DNA from: JABDIP01 sp965250245
Lineage (GTDB): Bacteria; Pseudomonadota; Alphaproteobacteria; DSM-16000; Inquilinaceae
NCBI GenBank assembly: GCA_965250245.1
Contig: OZ252296.1
Location: forward strand, 3,844,001-3,908,000
Length of the DNA stretch: 64,000 nucleotides
Direction of reading: 5' to 3'
Under the pieces are notes generated by a model. It was not told where the DNA came from. It made no database searches and worked only from the letters and a program-made list of their open reading frames with translations. A program made the translations under genes and the position numbers. This document shows positions 35,901 through 44,279 of the stretch, piece after piece. Position 1 is the first letter of the stretch. Each line of letters begins with the position of its first letter.

Positions 35901-37913
35901 TCAGCGCGTGTCGCGCTCCAGGTTGAGCCAGGCGGTTTCCGCCGGGGTGAGATCGACCTGGAGCGCCGGCAGGGTGGTGACGATCTCACCGGCCGATCGC
36001 GGCCCGACCAGGGCGAAGGACGGGAAGGGCTGGGCCAGCACCCAGACCATGGCGATGTTGTGCGCCGAGACGCCCCTTTCGGCCGCAAGCGCTTCCGCCC
36101 GGCGGCGGCGCTCGGCGTTCGCGTCACTGCCGAAGCAGGTTTCGGGCGCGGTCTTTGCCGGCAGCCGGTTGCGGAGTTCCTCCGGCAGGAAATAGCCGCG
36201 CGCCTGGGACGACCAGGACAGGTGCGCCACCCCGGATTCAGCGAGAAAGGTGAGCGTTTCGGCGGTGTTGGACGTGACGCAGCCGGGCCAGACCGGCCGC
36301 TCCATGACCGCCAGGGCCAGGTTGTTGTTGAGGATGCGCAGGGGTTCGAGCCCGTTCGCCGCGGCGTAGGCATTCGCTTCCCGGAAGCGCTCCACCGTCC
36401 AGTTGGAGCCGCCGAACACGCCAATCTTCCCGGCCTGATGCAGCCGGTTCAGGGCGTCGACGAACTCGCCGACGGGGATCTCCGGATTGTCGCGGTGCAG
36501 GATGTAGATCGGGGCGCGGTCGAGGCCGAGCCGCTCCAGCGAGATGTCGAGCTGCGCCTCGACCACCTGCGGAAAGCAATAGGGCGGGTGCGCCCCCTTG
36601 ACCACGACCGCCACATCGCCGGCCACGCCGCGGGCGCGGATCCAGTCGCCCAATGCCGATTCGTGCCGGCCCGCGCCATAGACGAAGCCGGTGTCGAACG
36701 CGTTGCCGCCGGCTTCCATCCAGGCATCCCAGACAATGGCGCCGTCGGCGATCGTATCCTTGTTGTCGCAGCCGATGATCAGCCGGGACACGGGGCGGTC
36801 GAGGCCGTCCAGGCTCTCCTGCGGGATGGTCGGAGCGCCGCCGGGCAGCACGCCCGGGAGCACCCGGTTGGTCGATGGCGCCTCCTCGGCGATTTGGTAT
36901 CCGATCGCCCGGCGCCAGTGGTCAAGCGTCTCGGCATTGCCGATGCTGTCGGCCCAGCCGAGCGCCGGCGCCAGCGGCTCTTTCAACCCATCTCGGACCG
37001 CCCGGCTGGCCAGCTCCGCCTCGAAGGCGAAGAGATGCTCCGGCCGCCAGATCTCCTCCACCCGCCGCTCGCCCTCGACCGTGACGATGATCGTGGCATC
37101 GGACGGCCCGGCATTGCGCCCCGGCACCCACGGGTCGGGCAGGTGCAAAGTGCCCTTGCTGCCAATGACCGTCGCCGTGTTGTCGAGGGCACGGACCACC
37201 GACGCACCGCATTCCGCCGTCACCCCGCTGGCAAAGCGCAACAGGGCGTGCGCGGCCTCGTCGATTCCCGACCGGCCGATGGTTCCAACCGCGGCGACCG
37301 TGTCGGGATCGTCGAAGGGCCTGCCGATGGCGGCGCCGGCCACCAGCCGGGCGAAGGACACCGGATAGCAGCCCACATCGAGGATGCCGCCGCCGCCCAG
37401 CGCCTTGTCGAAGATGCGCGAGCCCGCGTCGAAGGACGCGTGATAGCCCAGCGAGGCCTGAACGTGCCGGATCTCTCCGATCTCCCCGGAGGACAGGATC
37501 TCCAGCATGCGGGCGATCTGCGGGTGACAGCGATACATGAACGCCTCCATGAAGAAGACGTCCTGCTGCGCCGCCACCTCGGTCATCGCCACGACCTGGG
37601 ACGCGGTCATCCCGGCCGGCTTCTCGCAGAGCACCGGCTTGCCGGCGCGCAGCGCCATGATGGCTAACTCAGCGTGGAACGGATGCGGCGTGGCGATGTA
37701 GAGCGCATCCACATCGCCGTCGGCGGCGAGCGCGGCATAGTCGGAATAGCGCTTCTCGGCGGCGATCGCGTAGTCGTCGCCGAACCGGCCGCGGCGGCCA
37801 TCATCCCGGCTCGCGATCGCAACCAGCTCGCCGGATTCCGTCTCCTTCAGCCCATCCGCGAAGTTGTGCGCGATGGTGCCCGGCCCAATGATTCCCCAGC
37901 GAATCCTTCGCAT
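35901..37913 (-). CDS. Gfo/Idh/MocA dehydrogenase fused to aldo/keto reductase
   Basis: 670 residues. Residues 1-330 are a Gfo/Idh/MocA oxidoreductase (IIGPGTIAHNF Rossmann start, CEKPAGM motif near 95). Residues about 355-670 are an aldo/keto reductase with the tetrad D and Y in FDTGFVYG, K in VVVKGAH and H in ILHRDNP. The linker is short and the frame continuous. Both halves act on sugars or polyols with NAD(P)(H), so a coupled oxidation/reduction (epimerisation-like) or cofactor recycling is possible. Substrate unknown. Confidence 0.88.
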   Translation of the reverse strand: MRRIRWGIIGPGTIAHNFADGLKETESGELVAIASRDDGRRGRFGDDYAIAAEKRYSDYAALAADGDVDALYIATPHPFHAELAIMALRAGKPVLCEKPAGMTASQVVAMTEVAAQQDVFFMEAFMYRCHPQIARMLEILSSGEIGEIRHVQASLGYHASFDAGSRIFDKALGGGGILDVGCYPVSFARLVAGAAIGRPFDDPDTVAAVGTIGRSGIDEAAHALLRFASGVTAECGASVVRALDNTATVIGSKGTLHLPDPWVPGRNAGPSDATIIVTVEGERRVEEIWRPEHLFAFEAELASRAVRDGLKEPLAPALGWADSIGNAETLDHWRRAIGYQIAEEAPSTNRVLPGVLPGGAPTIPQESLDGLDRPVSRLIIGCDNKDTIADGAIVWDAWMEAGGNAFDTGFVYGAGRHESALGDWIRARGVAGDVAVVVKGAHPPYCFPQVVEAQLDISLERLGLDRAPIYILHRDNPEIPVGEFVDALNRLHQAGKIGVFGGSNWTVERFREANAYAAANGLEPLRILNNNLALAVMERPVWPGCVTSNTAETLTFLAESGVAHLSWSSQARGYFLPEELRNRLPAKTAPETCFGSDANAERRRRAEALAAERGVSAHNIAMVWVLAQPFPSFALVGPRSAGEIVTTLPALQVDLTPAETAWLNLERDTR

Positions 37914-38004
37914 ATTCCCGTCACCGCCTTGCTGTCTGTCGCCTCGGCGCGGACAGCCCGATCGGGCCGGAAGCCGGCTGGAAAGCCGGGCAACGGGTCG
38001 GCGA

Positions 38005-39192
38005 TCAGGAGGGCTGCGTCGACGCGGCGCAGAGGCGCCGGGTCTCCCGCGCGATTACCCCCTCTTCGTCGGCCGGCAGGATGAAGATGTCAACGGCTGA
38101 GTCCGGCGACGAGATCCGCGCCTTGTTATCGCGGTTGGCGGCGGCATCGAGCGTGACGCCCAACCAGGCCAGGCGATCGCAGATCCCCGCGCGAATCGGG
38201 GCGGCGTGCTCGCCGATCCCTCCGGTGAAGACGATTCCGTCGAGGCCTCCGAGCACCGCCGTCATCGCCCCGAATTCCCGGACCGCACGGTAGACGAACA
38301 GGTCGACGGCCCGCTTCGCTTGCGGATCGACATGGTCGAGCAGGGTGCGCATGTCGTTGGAGATGCCCGAGACGCCCAGCAGGCCGGACTCGGCGAACAG
38401 CATGCGCCGGACGTCGAAGGCGCTCATGCCGAGCTCCTCGAACAGGTAGAGCACGGCACCGGGGTCGAGCTGGCCTGGGCGATTGCCCATCATCAACCCG
38501 TCGAGCGGCGTCAGGCCCATGGTGGTGGCGACGCTCTTTCGGCCCTGCATCGCGCACAGGCTGGCGCCGTTGCCCAGATGCGCCACGACGAAGCGGCCGT
38601 CGGCGCGGTCGCCGGCGACTTCCGGCAGCCGGTCGGCGGCCGATTGGTAGGACAGGCCGTGGAACCCGTAGCGCTGGAGGCCGCCATCGGTGACCGATCG
38701 CGGCAGCGCCATGGCTCGCCCGACCCAGGGGATCGTGCGGTGGAAGGCGGTGTCGAAACAGGCGACCTGCAACAGGTCGGGCCAGGCCTTGGCGACGGCG
38801 CGGATGCCGGCCAGGTTGTGCGGGTTGTGGCTGCGCGCCAGCGGGATCAGCCGCTCGATCTCGGCCATCACCTTGGCGTCGACCAGCACCGGCTCGGCGA
38901 AGCGGGCGCCGCCATGCACCACCCGGTGACCGGCCGCGACCAGGGTCAGCCCGAGCCGGTCGCCGATCAGGTCGATCAGCCAACGGACCAGGCCGGCATA
39001 GTCGTGGGCGCTCTCGCCGGGCAGCGCCGGCGTCTCGATCACCGCACCGGTCCCGTCCCGCACCTCGACGCTCGGCGCCGTCCCGATACCGGAGATCTGG
39101 CCGCTATGGGCCGGCGCATCATTTCCATCGGCGGCGTAGAGCGCGAATTTGAGGCTCGAGCTTCCGGCGTTCAGCGTCAGCAGCGCGTCCAA
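38005..39192 (-). CDS. ackA: Acetate kinase
   Basis: 395 residues, normal length. Family motifs are present: LNAGSSSLKF (7-16), HRVVHGG near 89-95, YGFHGLSY, HLGNGASL and VFTGGIGEHA. It converts acetyl phosphate and ADP to acetate and ATP (or the reverse). It starts 52 nt after the aminotransferase gene on the same strand, so it is probably co-transcribed with it. Acetyl phosphate is the product of Xsc, encoded 7 kb away, so this kinase can recover energy from sulfonate breakdown. No pta gene is in the window. Confidence 0.95.
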   Translation of the reverse strand: MDALLTLNAGSSSLKFALYAADGNDAPAHSGQISGIGTAPSVEVRDGTGAVIETPALPGESAHDYAGLVRWLIDLIGDRLGLTLVAAGHRVVHGGARFAEPVLVDAKVMAEIERLIPLARSHNPHNLAGIRAVAKAWPDLLQVACFDTAFHRTIPWVGRAMALPRSVTDGGLQRYGFHGLSYQSAADRLPEVAGDRADGRFVVAHLGNGASLCAMQGRKSVATTMGLTPLDGLMMGNRPGQLDPGAVLYLFEELGMSAFDVRRMLFAESGLLGVSGISNDMRTLLDHVDPQAKRAVDLFVYRAVREFGAMTAVLGGLDGIVFTGGIGEHAAPIRAGICDRLAWLGVTLDAAANRDNKARISSPDSAVDIFILPADEEGVIARETRRLCAASTQPS

Positions 39193-39244
39193 GGCGGTGT
39201 CCTTTCTTGCGGCCCGATCCGCCAGGCCGCCGGCACACTTCGCC

Positions 39245-40597
39245 TCAGGCAGCCATGGCGTATTGATCGAGGGTCTTGCGGAACACGTCGATCATCTCGT
39301 CGATATGGGCCTTCTCGGCGATGAAGGCCGGCGCCAGGATAGCCGTGTCGCCGGTGAACTTCACATGCAGCCCGTTCCAGAACATGTCCTTCTGGAGCTG
39401 GCCGCCGCGGCGTCCCGGCGCGCCGTCGTCGTGCACCTCCACCCCGGCCATCAACCCGTAACCGCGCAGATCATAGACCAAGGGATGGTCGCGCAGGCTC
39501 CAGACGGCGTCGAGGAAATAGTCCGACATCGCCGCGGCGCGCTCGAACAGGCCTTCCTTCTCATAGATCTCCTGGGTGGCGAGGCCGGCGGCGCAAGCGG
39601 CCGGATGGCCGGAATAGGTATAGCCGTGGAAGAACTCGATGGCGTTGTCCGGCGCCGCCTCGGTGATCGCCTCGTAGATCGAATCCGTTACCGCGACCGC
39701 GCCCATCGGAATGGCGCCGTTAGTGAGCGCCTTCGCCATGGTCACGATGTCCGGCGTGACGCCGAAGGCATCGGCGGCGAACGGAGTGCCCATGCGCCCG
39801 AAACCGCAGATCACCTCGTCGAACACCAGCAGGATGCCGTGCCGGTCGCAGATCTCGCGCAGCCGCTCAAGGTAGCCGACCGGCGGCACCAGGGTGCCCG
39901 TCGACCCCGCCACCGGCTCGACGAAGACAGCGGCGATGGTGGACCCGCCATAGGTCTGGCAGAAGCGCTCCAGGTCATCCGCCAACTCGGCACCGGTCTG
40001 CGGCTGGCCGCGCTGGAAGCGGTTCTCCTCCAGCCAGGTGTGCCGCATCATCACCACGTTCGGCATGGTGACCGGGAAGGTCTCGCGGTTCTTGACCATG
40101 CCGGACAGCGAGACGCCGCCCATGTTGACGCCGTGATAGGCGCGCTCCCGCGACACGAAGCGGATGCGCTGGGACTGGCCGCAGGCGCGGTGGTAGGCCA
40201 TGGCGATCTTCAGCGCCGTGTCGATCGATTCCGAGCCGGAATTGGTGAAGAAGACGCTGTTGATCGGCTCCGGCAGCAGGTTGGCGACCTTGCTGGCCAG
40301 GGCGAAGGATCCGGGATGGCCGAGCTGGAACGGCGCGGTGTAGTCATTGGTGGTCATCTGCGCGTGGACCGCGTCGGCGATCTCCTTGCGGCCATGGCCG
40401 GCCGGGCAGCAGAACAGGCCCGATGAGCCGTCGATCAGCTTGCCGCCGGTATGGTTCCAGCAATAGACGCCCTCGGAGCGCACCACGAGGCGTGGGGCCG
40501 CCTTGAAATCCCGGTTGCCGGTGAACGGCATCCAGTGGTTTTCCAGCGTGTTGACCCGCTGCGTGTCGTGTCCCAGGACCTGGACCGATGCGTCCAT
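39245..40597 (-). CDS. Class III aminotransferase, candidate taurine:pyruvate aminotransferase (Tpa)
   Basis: 450 residues, fold type I PLP enzyme with pyridine-nitrogen aspartate D260 (FDEVICGFGR) and Schiff-base lysine K289 (AKALTNG). The N-terminus (HWMPFTGNRDF) resembles omega-amino acid:pyruvate aminotransferases. Function as Tpa (taurine + pyruvate to sulfoacetaldehyde + alanine) is inferred from its position: divergent from a TauR-like regulator and beside xsc, tauABC and ackA. A beta-alanine or hypotaurine aminotransferase is the alternative. Confidence 0.85.
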   Translation of the reverse strand: MDASVQVLGHDTQRVNTLENHWMPFTGNRDFKAAPRLVVRSEGVYCWNHTGGKLIDGSSGLFCCPAGHGRKEIADAVHAQMTTNDYTAPFQLGHPGSFALASKVANLLPEPINSVFFTNSGSESIDTALKIAMAYHRACGQSQRIRFVSRERAYHGVNMGGVSLSGMVKNRETFPVTMPNVVMMRHTWLEENRFQRGQPQTGAELADDLERFCQTYGGSTIAAVFVEPVAGSTGTLVPPVGYLERLREICDRHGILLVFDEVICGFGRMGTPFAADAFGVTPDIVTMAKALTNGAIPMGAVAVTDSIYEAITEAAPDNAIEFFHGYTYSGHPAACAAGLATQEIYEKEGLFERAAAMSDYFLDAVWSLRDHPLVYDLRGYGLMAGVEVHDDGAPGRRGGQLQKDMFWNGLHVKFTGDTAILAPAFIAEKAHIDEMIDVFRKTLDQYAMAA

Positions 40598-40649
40598 GAC
40601 TCACCCCCGGCTGTTGCGGTCGACCGAGCGGCGATACTAAGGTGGCGCA

Positions 40650-40661
40650 CTGGCCCCATAG
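40650..40661. promoter_or_regulatory. CTGGCCCCATAG motif in tpa/tauR intergenic region
   Basis: This 12-mer recurs, with one change, as CTGGCACCATAG at 43073-43084 upstream of tauA. The two places are exactly where a taurine regulator should act. Known TauR sites in Rhodobacter are CTGGAC-like direct repeats, so the match is suggestive only. Confidence 0.4.
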
Positions 40662-40726
40662 TAGAACCAGATCGGGCCGAACGGTAAGGCCACCGGATAA
40701 CAAGAGAAAGAAGGCCCCGGCGGATC

Positions 40727-42193
40727 ATGCGCGACGCGCTTTTTCACCTGGAACGCGCCCAGGCCACGACCCTGCAATCGCAGATCCGCGAGACCCTGGT
40801 CTCGGCGGTCCTGGCCGGGCAACTGGCGCCCGGCGCGCCGGTGCCGTCGACCCGGGCCATGGCCCGGCGGCTGAAGGTCTCACGCAACACCGTGACCCTG
40901 GCCTATCAGGCGCTGGTCACCGACGGTTTCCTGGCGGCGCGGGAGCGCAGCGGCTTCTATGTGGCCCAGGACGCACCCTCGGTGCCGGCCGAGATGCCGC
41001 AGCCGCAGCGGCCGGGCACCGGCCGTCCGGTCGACTGGTCCCGCCGCTTCCGGGTCCGGCCGACCCGTCAGGACAATATCCGCAAGCCGGTCGACTGGCG
41101 CCGCTTCCAGTACCCCTTCATCTACGGCCAGATGGATGCCGGGCTGTTCCCCATCGCCGAATGGCGCGACTGCGTGCGCCAGGCCATGGGCACAAGGTGG
41201 CTGGACGCCTGGACCGAGGACCGGTTCGCCGCGGACGACCCGATGCTGATCGAGCAGATCCGCCGGCGCATCCTCCCCCGGCGCGGCATCTCCGCGAACG
41301 AGGACGAGATCCTGGTGACCCTGGGCGCGCAGAACGCGCTCTACCTGCTGGCCAGCCTGTTCGTCACGCCGTCCACCACGGTGGCGGTGGAGGACCCGGG
41401 CTATCCCGATATGCGCAATACGTTGCGCCTGCGGACCGAGCGGGTCCGGCCGATCCCGGTGGATCGGGACGGGCTTGTCGTCGATGGCCGGCTGGCGGGC
41501 GCCGAGCTGGTGTTCACCACGCCGAGCCATCAATTCCCGACCACGGTCACCATGAGCCTCGACCGCCGCAAGGCGCTGCTGGACGCCGCCGGCCGCAACC
41601 GCCTGGTGATCATCGAGGACGACTACGAGTTCGAGACCAACTATCGCGGGGAACCCTGCCCGGCGCTCAAGTCGCTGGACCGCGACGGTCGAGTCATGCA
41701 TGTGGGCAGCTTCTCCAAATCCCTGATGCCCGGGCTCCGGCTCGGGTTCATTGTCGCGCCGCCGGAGGTGATCGACGAGGCGCGGGCATTGCGCCGGCTG
41801 ATGTTGCGCCATCCGCCGGGCAACAACCAGCGCACGGCCGCCCTGTTCCTCGCCGCCGGCCATTACGACGCCCTGGTCCACCGGCTGCACCGCGCCTATC
41901 GCAGCCGCTGGGACACGATGGGCCAGGCGCTGAACCGTCATCTGCCGGGCTGGAGCCGGATGCCGAGCTTCGGCGGCACCAGCTACTGGGTCGAGGGTCC
42001 GCCGACGCTGGATGCCGATGCCCTGGCGGACTCGGCACAGCAGGAAGGCATCCTGATCGAGCCCGGCGCCATCCATTTCGCCGGCGAGGAACCGCCGCGG
42101 AACCATTTCCGTCTCGGCTTCTCGTCGATCCCGGAAGACCGGATCGAGCCCGGCATCGCCCGGCTGGCCGCATTGGCGGGCGCCGCGCGGTGA
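40727..42193 (+). CDS. tauR: MocR/PdxR-type regulator, TauR-like (GntR HTH + aminotransferase domain)
   Basis: 488 residues. GntR winged helix at about 10-80 (VSRNTVTLAYQALVTDGF), then a fold type I aminotransferase-like domain from 120 with PLP lysine K331 (SFSKSLMPGLRLGF) and D299 in IIEDDYEFE. This is the MocR family; TauR in Rhodobacter capsulatus activates taurine genes. It is divergent from the candidate tpa and followed at 31 nt by a sulfite-exporter-like gene, so TauR is the best name, though MocR paralogues are common and other ligands cannot be excluded. Confidence 0.78.
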   Translation: MRDALFHLERAQATTLQSQIRETLVSAVLAGQLAPGAPVPSTRAMARRLKVSRNTVTLAYQALVTDGFLAARERSGFYVAQDAPSVPAEMPQPQRPGTGRPVDWSRRFRVRPTRQDNIRKPVDWRRFQYPFIYGQMDAGLFPIAEWRDCVRQAMGTRWLDAWTEDRFAADDPMLIEQIRRRILPRRGISANEDEILVTLGAQNALYLLASLFVTPSTTVAVEDPGYPDMRNTLRLRTERVRPIPVDRDGLVVDGRLAGAELVFTTPSHQFPTTVTMSLDRRKALLDAAGRNRLVIIEDDYEFETNYRGEPCPALKSLDRDGRVMHVGSFSKSLMPGLRLGFIVAPPEVIDEARALRRLMLRHPPGNNQRTAALFLAAGHYDALVHRLHRAYRSRWDTMGQALNRHLPGWSRMPSFGGTSYWVEGPPTLDADALADSAQQEGILIEPGAIHFAGEEPPRNHFRLGFSSIPEDRIEPGIARLAALAGAAR

Positions 42194-42224
42194 TGCCGCA
42201 TCACGTCGTCGACGGTTCCACCGG

Positions 42225-42974
42225 GTGATCGCCGGCCTGGATTGGGTCGGCCTCGCGATCGCCGCCGCCGCCTTCCTGCTGGCCGGATTCGCCCGCGGCT
42301 ATGCCGGATTCGGCCTGTCGGCCATCGTCGTGGCGGCCCTGACGCTGGTCCTGCCGCCCGCCGAGGTGGCGCCCATCGCCATCCTGCTGGAGGTCACGGC
42401 CAGCATCGTGCAGGCCCCGGGCGTATGGCGGCGGATCGACTGGCGCACGCTGGCGTTCCTGCTGATCGGTGCGGCGATCGGCAATCCGGTCGGCGTCGCC
42501 GGGTTGGTCTGGCTGTCCGCCGACACCGCCCGCATCGTCGTCGCGTCGATCATCATGGTCGCGGCGATCCTGCTGCTGGCCGGCATCAAGGCCCATCGCG
42601 CCAGCGGGACGGCCGGCACCATCGGCGCCGGCTTCGTGTCCGGCGTGGCGAACGGGCTGTCAGCGCTCGGCGGGCTGCCGATCGCCCTGCTGCTGGTGGC
42701 CCGGGCCGACCATCCGGCGGTGATCCGCGCCACCATGATCGGCTACTTCTTCCTGCTGGATACCTATGGCGGTGTGCTCTTCGCCCATCAGGGCCTGATG
42801 ACCGGGCTGGTGTTCGAACGCTACCTCCTCGGCTTGCCGCTGGTCCTGATCGGCATCCTGGCGGGCGGCCGTGTCTTCCACCGGAGCGACCCGGGCCTGT
42901 TTCGCAAGATCGTGCTCGGGCTGCTGATCGGGCTTGCGGCCATCGGGCTGGTGCGCGGCCTGACCGGCGCGTGA
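42225..42974 (+). CDS. TauE/SafE family sulfite/sulfonate exporter
   Basis: 249 residues with seven to eight membrane segments and the N-terminal FARGYAGFGLSAIV segment and later GFVSGVANGLSALGGLP half-repeat of the TauE/SafE family. It starts at a GTG 31 nt after tauR. Sulfite released by Xsc is toxic and family members export sulfite or sulfoacetate, so an exporter next to these genes fits. The exact substrate is not proved by sequence. Confidence 0.85.
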   Translation: MIAGLDWVGLAIAAAAFLLAGFARGYAGFGLSAIVVAALTLVLPPAEVAPIAILLEVTASIVQAPGVWRRIDWRTLAFLLIGAAIGNPVGVAGLVWLSADTARIVVASIIMVAAILLLAGIKAHRASGTAGTIGAGFVSGVANGLSALGGLPIALLLVARADHPAVIRATMIGYFFLLDTYGGVLFAHQGLMTGLVFERYLLGLPLVLIGILAGGRVFHRSDPGLFRKIVLGLLIGLAAIGLVRGLTGA

Positions 42975-43024
42975 TCCGCGGCCTCCAGGGCGACCGGCCT
43001 GGACCAAGGGACGTCGCACTGGAC

Positions 43025-43060
43025 GGTCGAAATGCGATGCAACACTATGGGATTTCGACC
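43025..43060. promoter_or_regulatory. 9-bp inverted repeat upstream of tauA
   Basis: GGTCGAAAT (43025-43033) and its exact complement ATTTCGACC (43052-43060) flank an 18-nt spacer in the 240-nt gap before the taurine-binding-protein gene. It could be an operator for a dimeric regulator with widely spaced half-sites, or a hairpin in the leader. Confidence 0.4.
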
Positions 43061-43072
43061 TTCAACAGCATT

Positions 43073-43105
43073 CTGGCACCATAGACCCGAGCGTTTTGGA
43101 CCTAA
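43073..43105. promoter_or_regulatory. Candidate TauR sites upstream of tauA
   Basis: CTGGCACCATAG (43073-43084) repeats the 12-mer found in the tpa/tauR gap with one mismatch. Twelve nt further TTGGACCTAA (43096-43105) resembles the CTGGACYTAA direct-repeat unit described for Rhodobacter TauR. Together they form a likely activator-binding region 110-140 nt before the start codon. Confidence 0.42.
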
Positions 43106-43214
43106 GGAAGCCAAGAGCTTGCCGGGTAGGCTTGAGGCGGGGAGCGTCTGGATAAAGTTGAAAGAGCGTTCGTGCGAAGCGGACGACGACAAAGTTAGGA
43201 ACAGGAGAGGATCT

Positions 43215-44201
43215 GTGAAGAAACTGGCAACCGCGCTTGCGGCAAGCGCCGCATTCGTATTCTCGGCCCAGGCCGCAAAAGCCGTGGACGAGATCACCGT
43301 CGCGTACTTCCTGGAATGGCCGATGCCGTTCCTGGCCGCCAAGGCCGCCGGCGATTATGAGGAAGCGCTGGGCATCGACATTACCTGGCGCTCGTTCGAG
43401 ACCGGAACCGCCATGTCGGCGGCGATGGCCTCCGGCGACGTGCAGATTTCCGTCAGCCAGGGCGTGCCGCCATTCGTGGTCGCCGCCTCGGCCGGGCAGG
43501 ACATCCAGGTGGTCGACATCGCCGTCAGCTATTCCGAGAACGACAACTGCGTCGTGCATGCCGATCATGAGATCGACAAGCAGTCCGCCGACGAGCTCGA
43601 AGGGCTGAAGGTCGCGGTGCCGCTGGGCACCGCCGCCCATTTCGGCTTCCTGCGGCAGATGGACCATTTCGGCGTCGACATCTCGACCCTGGACATCGTC
43701 AACATGGCCCCGCCGGAGGGCGCGGCAGCGCTGGCGCAGCGGTCGGTCGACTTCGCCTGCGGATGGGGCGGCGGCCTCGCCCGGATGCGGGAGCACGGCA
43801 ATGTGCTGCTGACCGGCTCCGAGAAGGAAGAGCTGGGCATCCTGGTGTTCGACGTGACGTCGGCTCCGGCCGATTTCGTCGCGGAGAACCCGGACGTCGT
43901 CTCCGAGTTCCTGGCCGTCACCGCGGCGGCGAACGCCAAGTGGAACTCCACCCGGGACGAGGGAATGCTGGCGGTGATCGCGCAGGAATCCGGCATGGAC
44001 CTGGATGCGACGCGGTCGTCCATCGGGACCATGACCTTCCCGTCGGTCGACGACCAGCTCTCCGACAAATGGCTGGCCGGCGGCGTCCCGAGCTTCATGA
44101 AGGGCGTCGCGGACGTCTTCGTGGAGGCCGGCTCCATCGACGGCGCGCTGGACACCTATGAGAACGCGGTGAACGCGGGCCCGCTGACAGCGGCCCAATA
44201 G
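43215..44201 (+). CDS. tauA: Taurine ABC transporter substrate-binding protein
   Basis: 328 residues with a signal peptide of about 23 residues (cleavage near AKA-V). The mature protein is of the TauA/SsuA (NMT1-like) family: ITVAYFLEWPMPF start, PLGTAAHFGFLRQMD and VPSFMKG segments. The GTG start at 43215 has a strong AGGAGAGG ribosome site; the longer frame from 43032 has no signal peptide. First gene of a tauABC operon. Xsc, the TauR-like regulator and the aminotransferase support taurine as ligand. Confidence 0.85.
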   Translation: MKKLATALAASAAFVFSAQAAKAVDEITVAYFLEWPMPFLAAKAAGDYEEALGIDITWRSFETGTAMSAAMASGDVQISVSQGVPPFVVAASAGQDIQVVDIAVSYSENDNCVVHADHEIDKQSADELEGLKVAVPLGTAAHFGFLRQMDHFGVDISTLDIVNMAPPEGAAALAQRSVDFACGWGGGLARMREHGNVLLTGSEKEELGILVFDVTSAPADFVAENPDVVSEFLAVTAAANAKWNSTRDEGMLAVIAQESGMDLDATRSSIGTMTFPSVDDQLSDKWLAGGVPSFMKGVADVFVEAGSIDGALDTYENAVNAGPLTAAQ

Positions 44202-44213
44202 GGAGTAAGGTAG

Positions 44214-44238
44214 CGGCCCGGGGTTTCGCCCCGGGCCG
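44214..44238 (+). terminator. Hairpin between tauA and tauB
   Basis: A perfect 10-bp stem (CGGCCCGGGG with its complement) around a TTTCG loop begins 13 nt after the tauA stop. There is no T-run. It probably stabilises or partly terminates the tauA message, lowering expression of the ATPase and permease genes. Confidence 0.6.
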
Positions 44239-44279
44239 GCCTTCGGCCGATCGGTGGCCAACTTCCTTGGGGCGGGGCG

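Noticed and set aside
35877..37667. A 596-codon open frame on the + strand
   Set aside because: Antisense to the dehydrogenase-aldo/keto reductase fusion.
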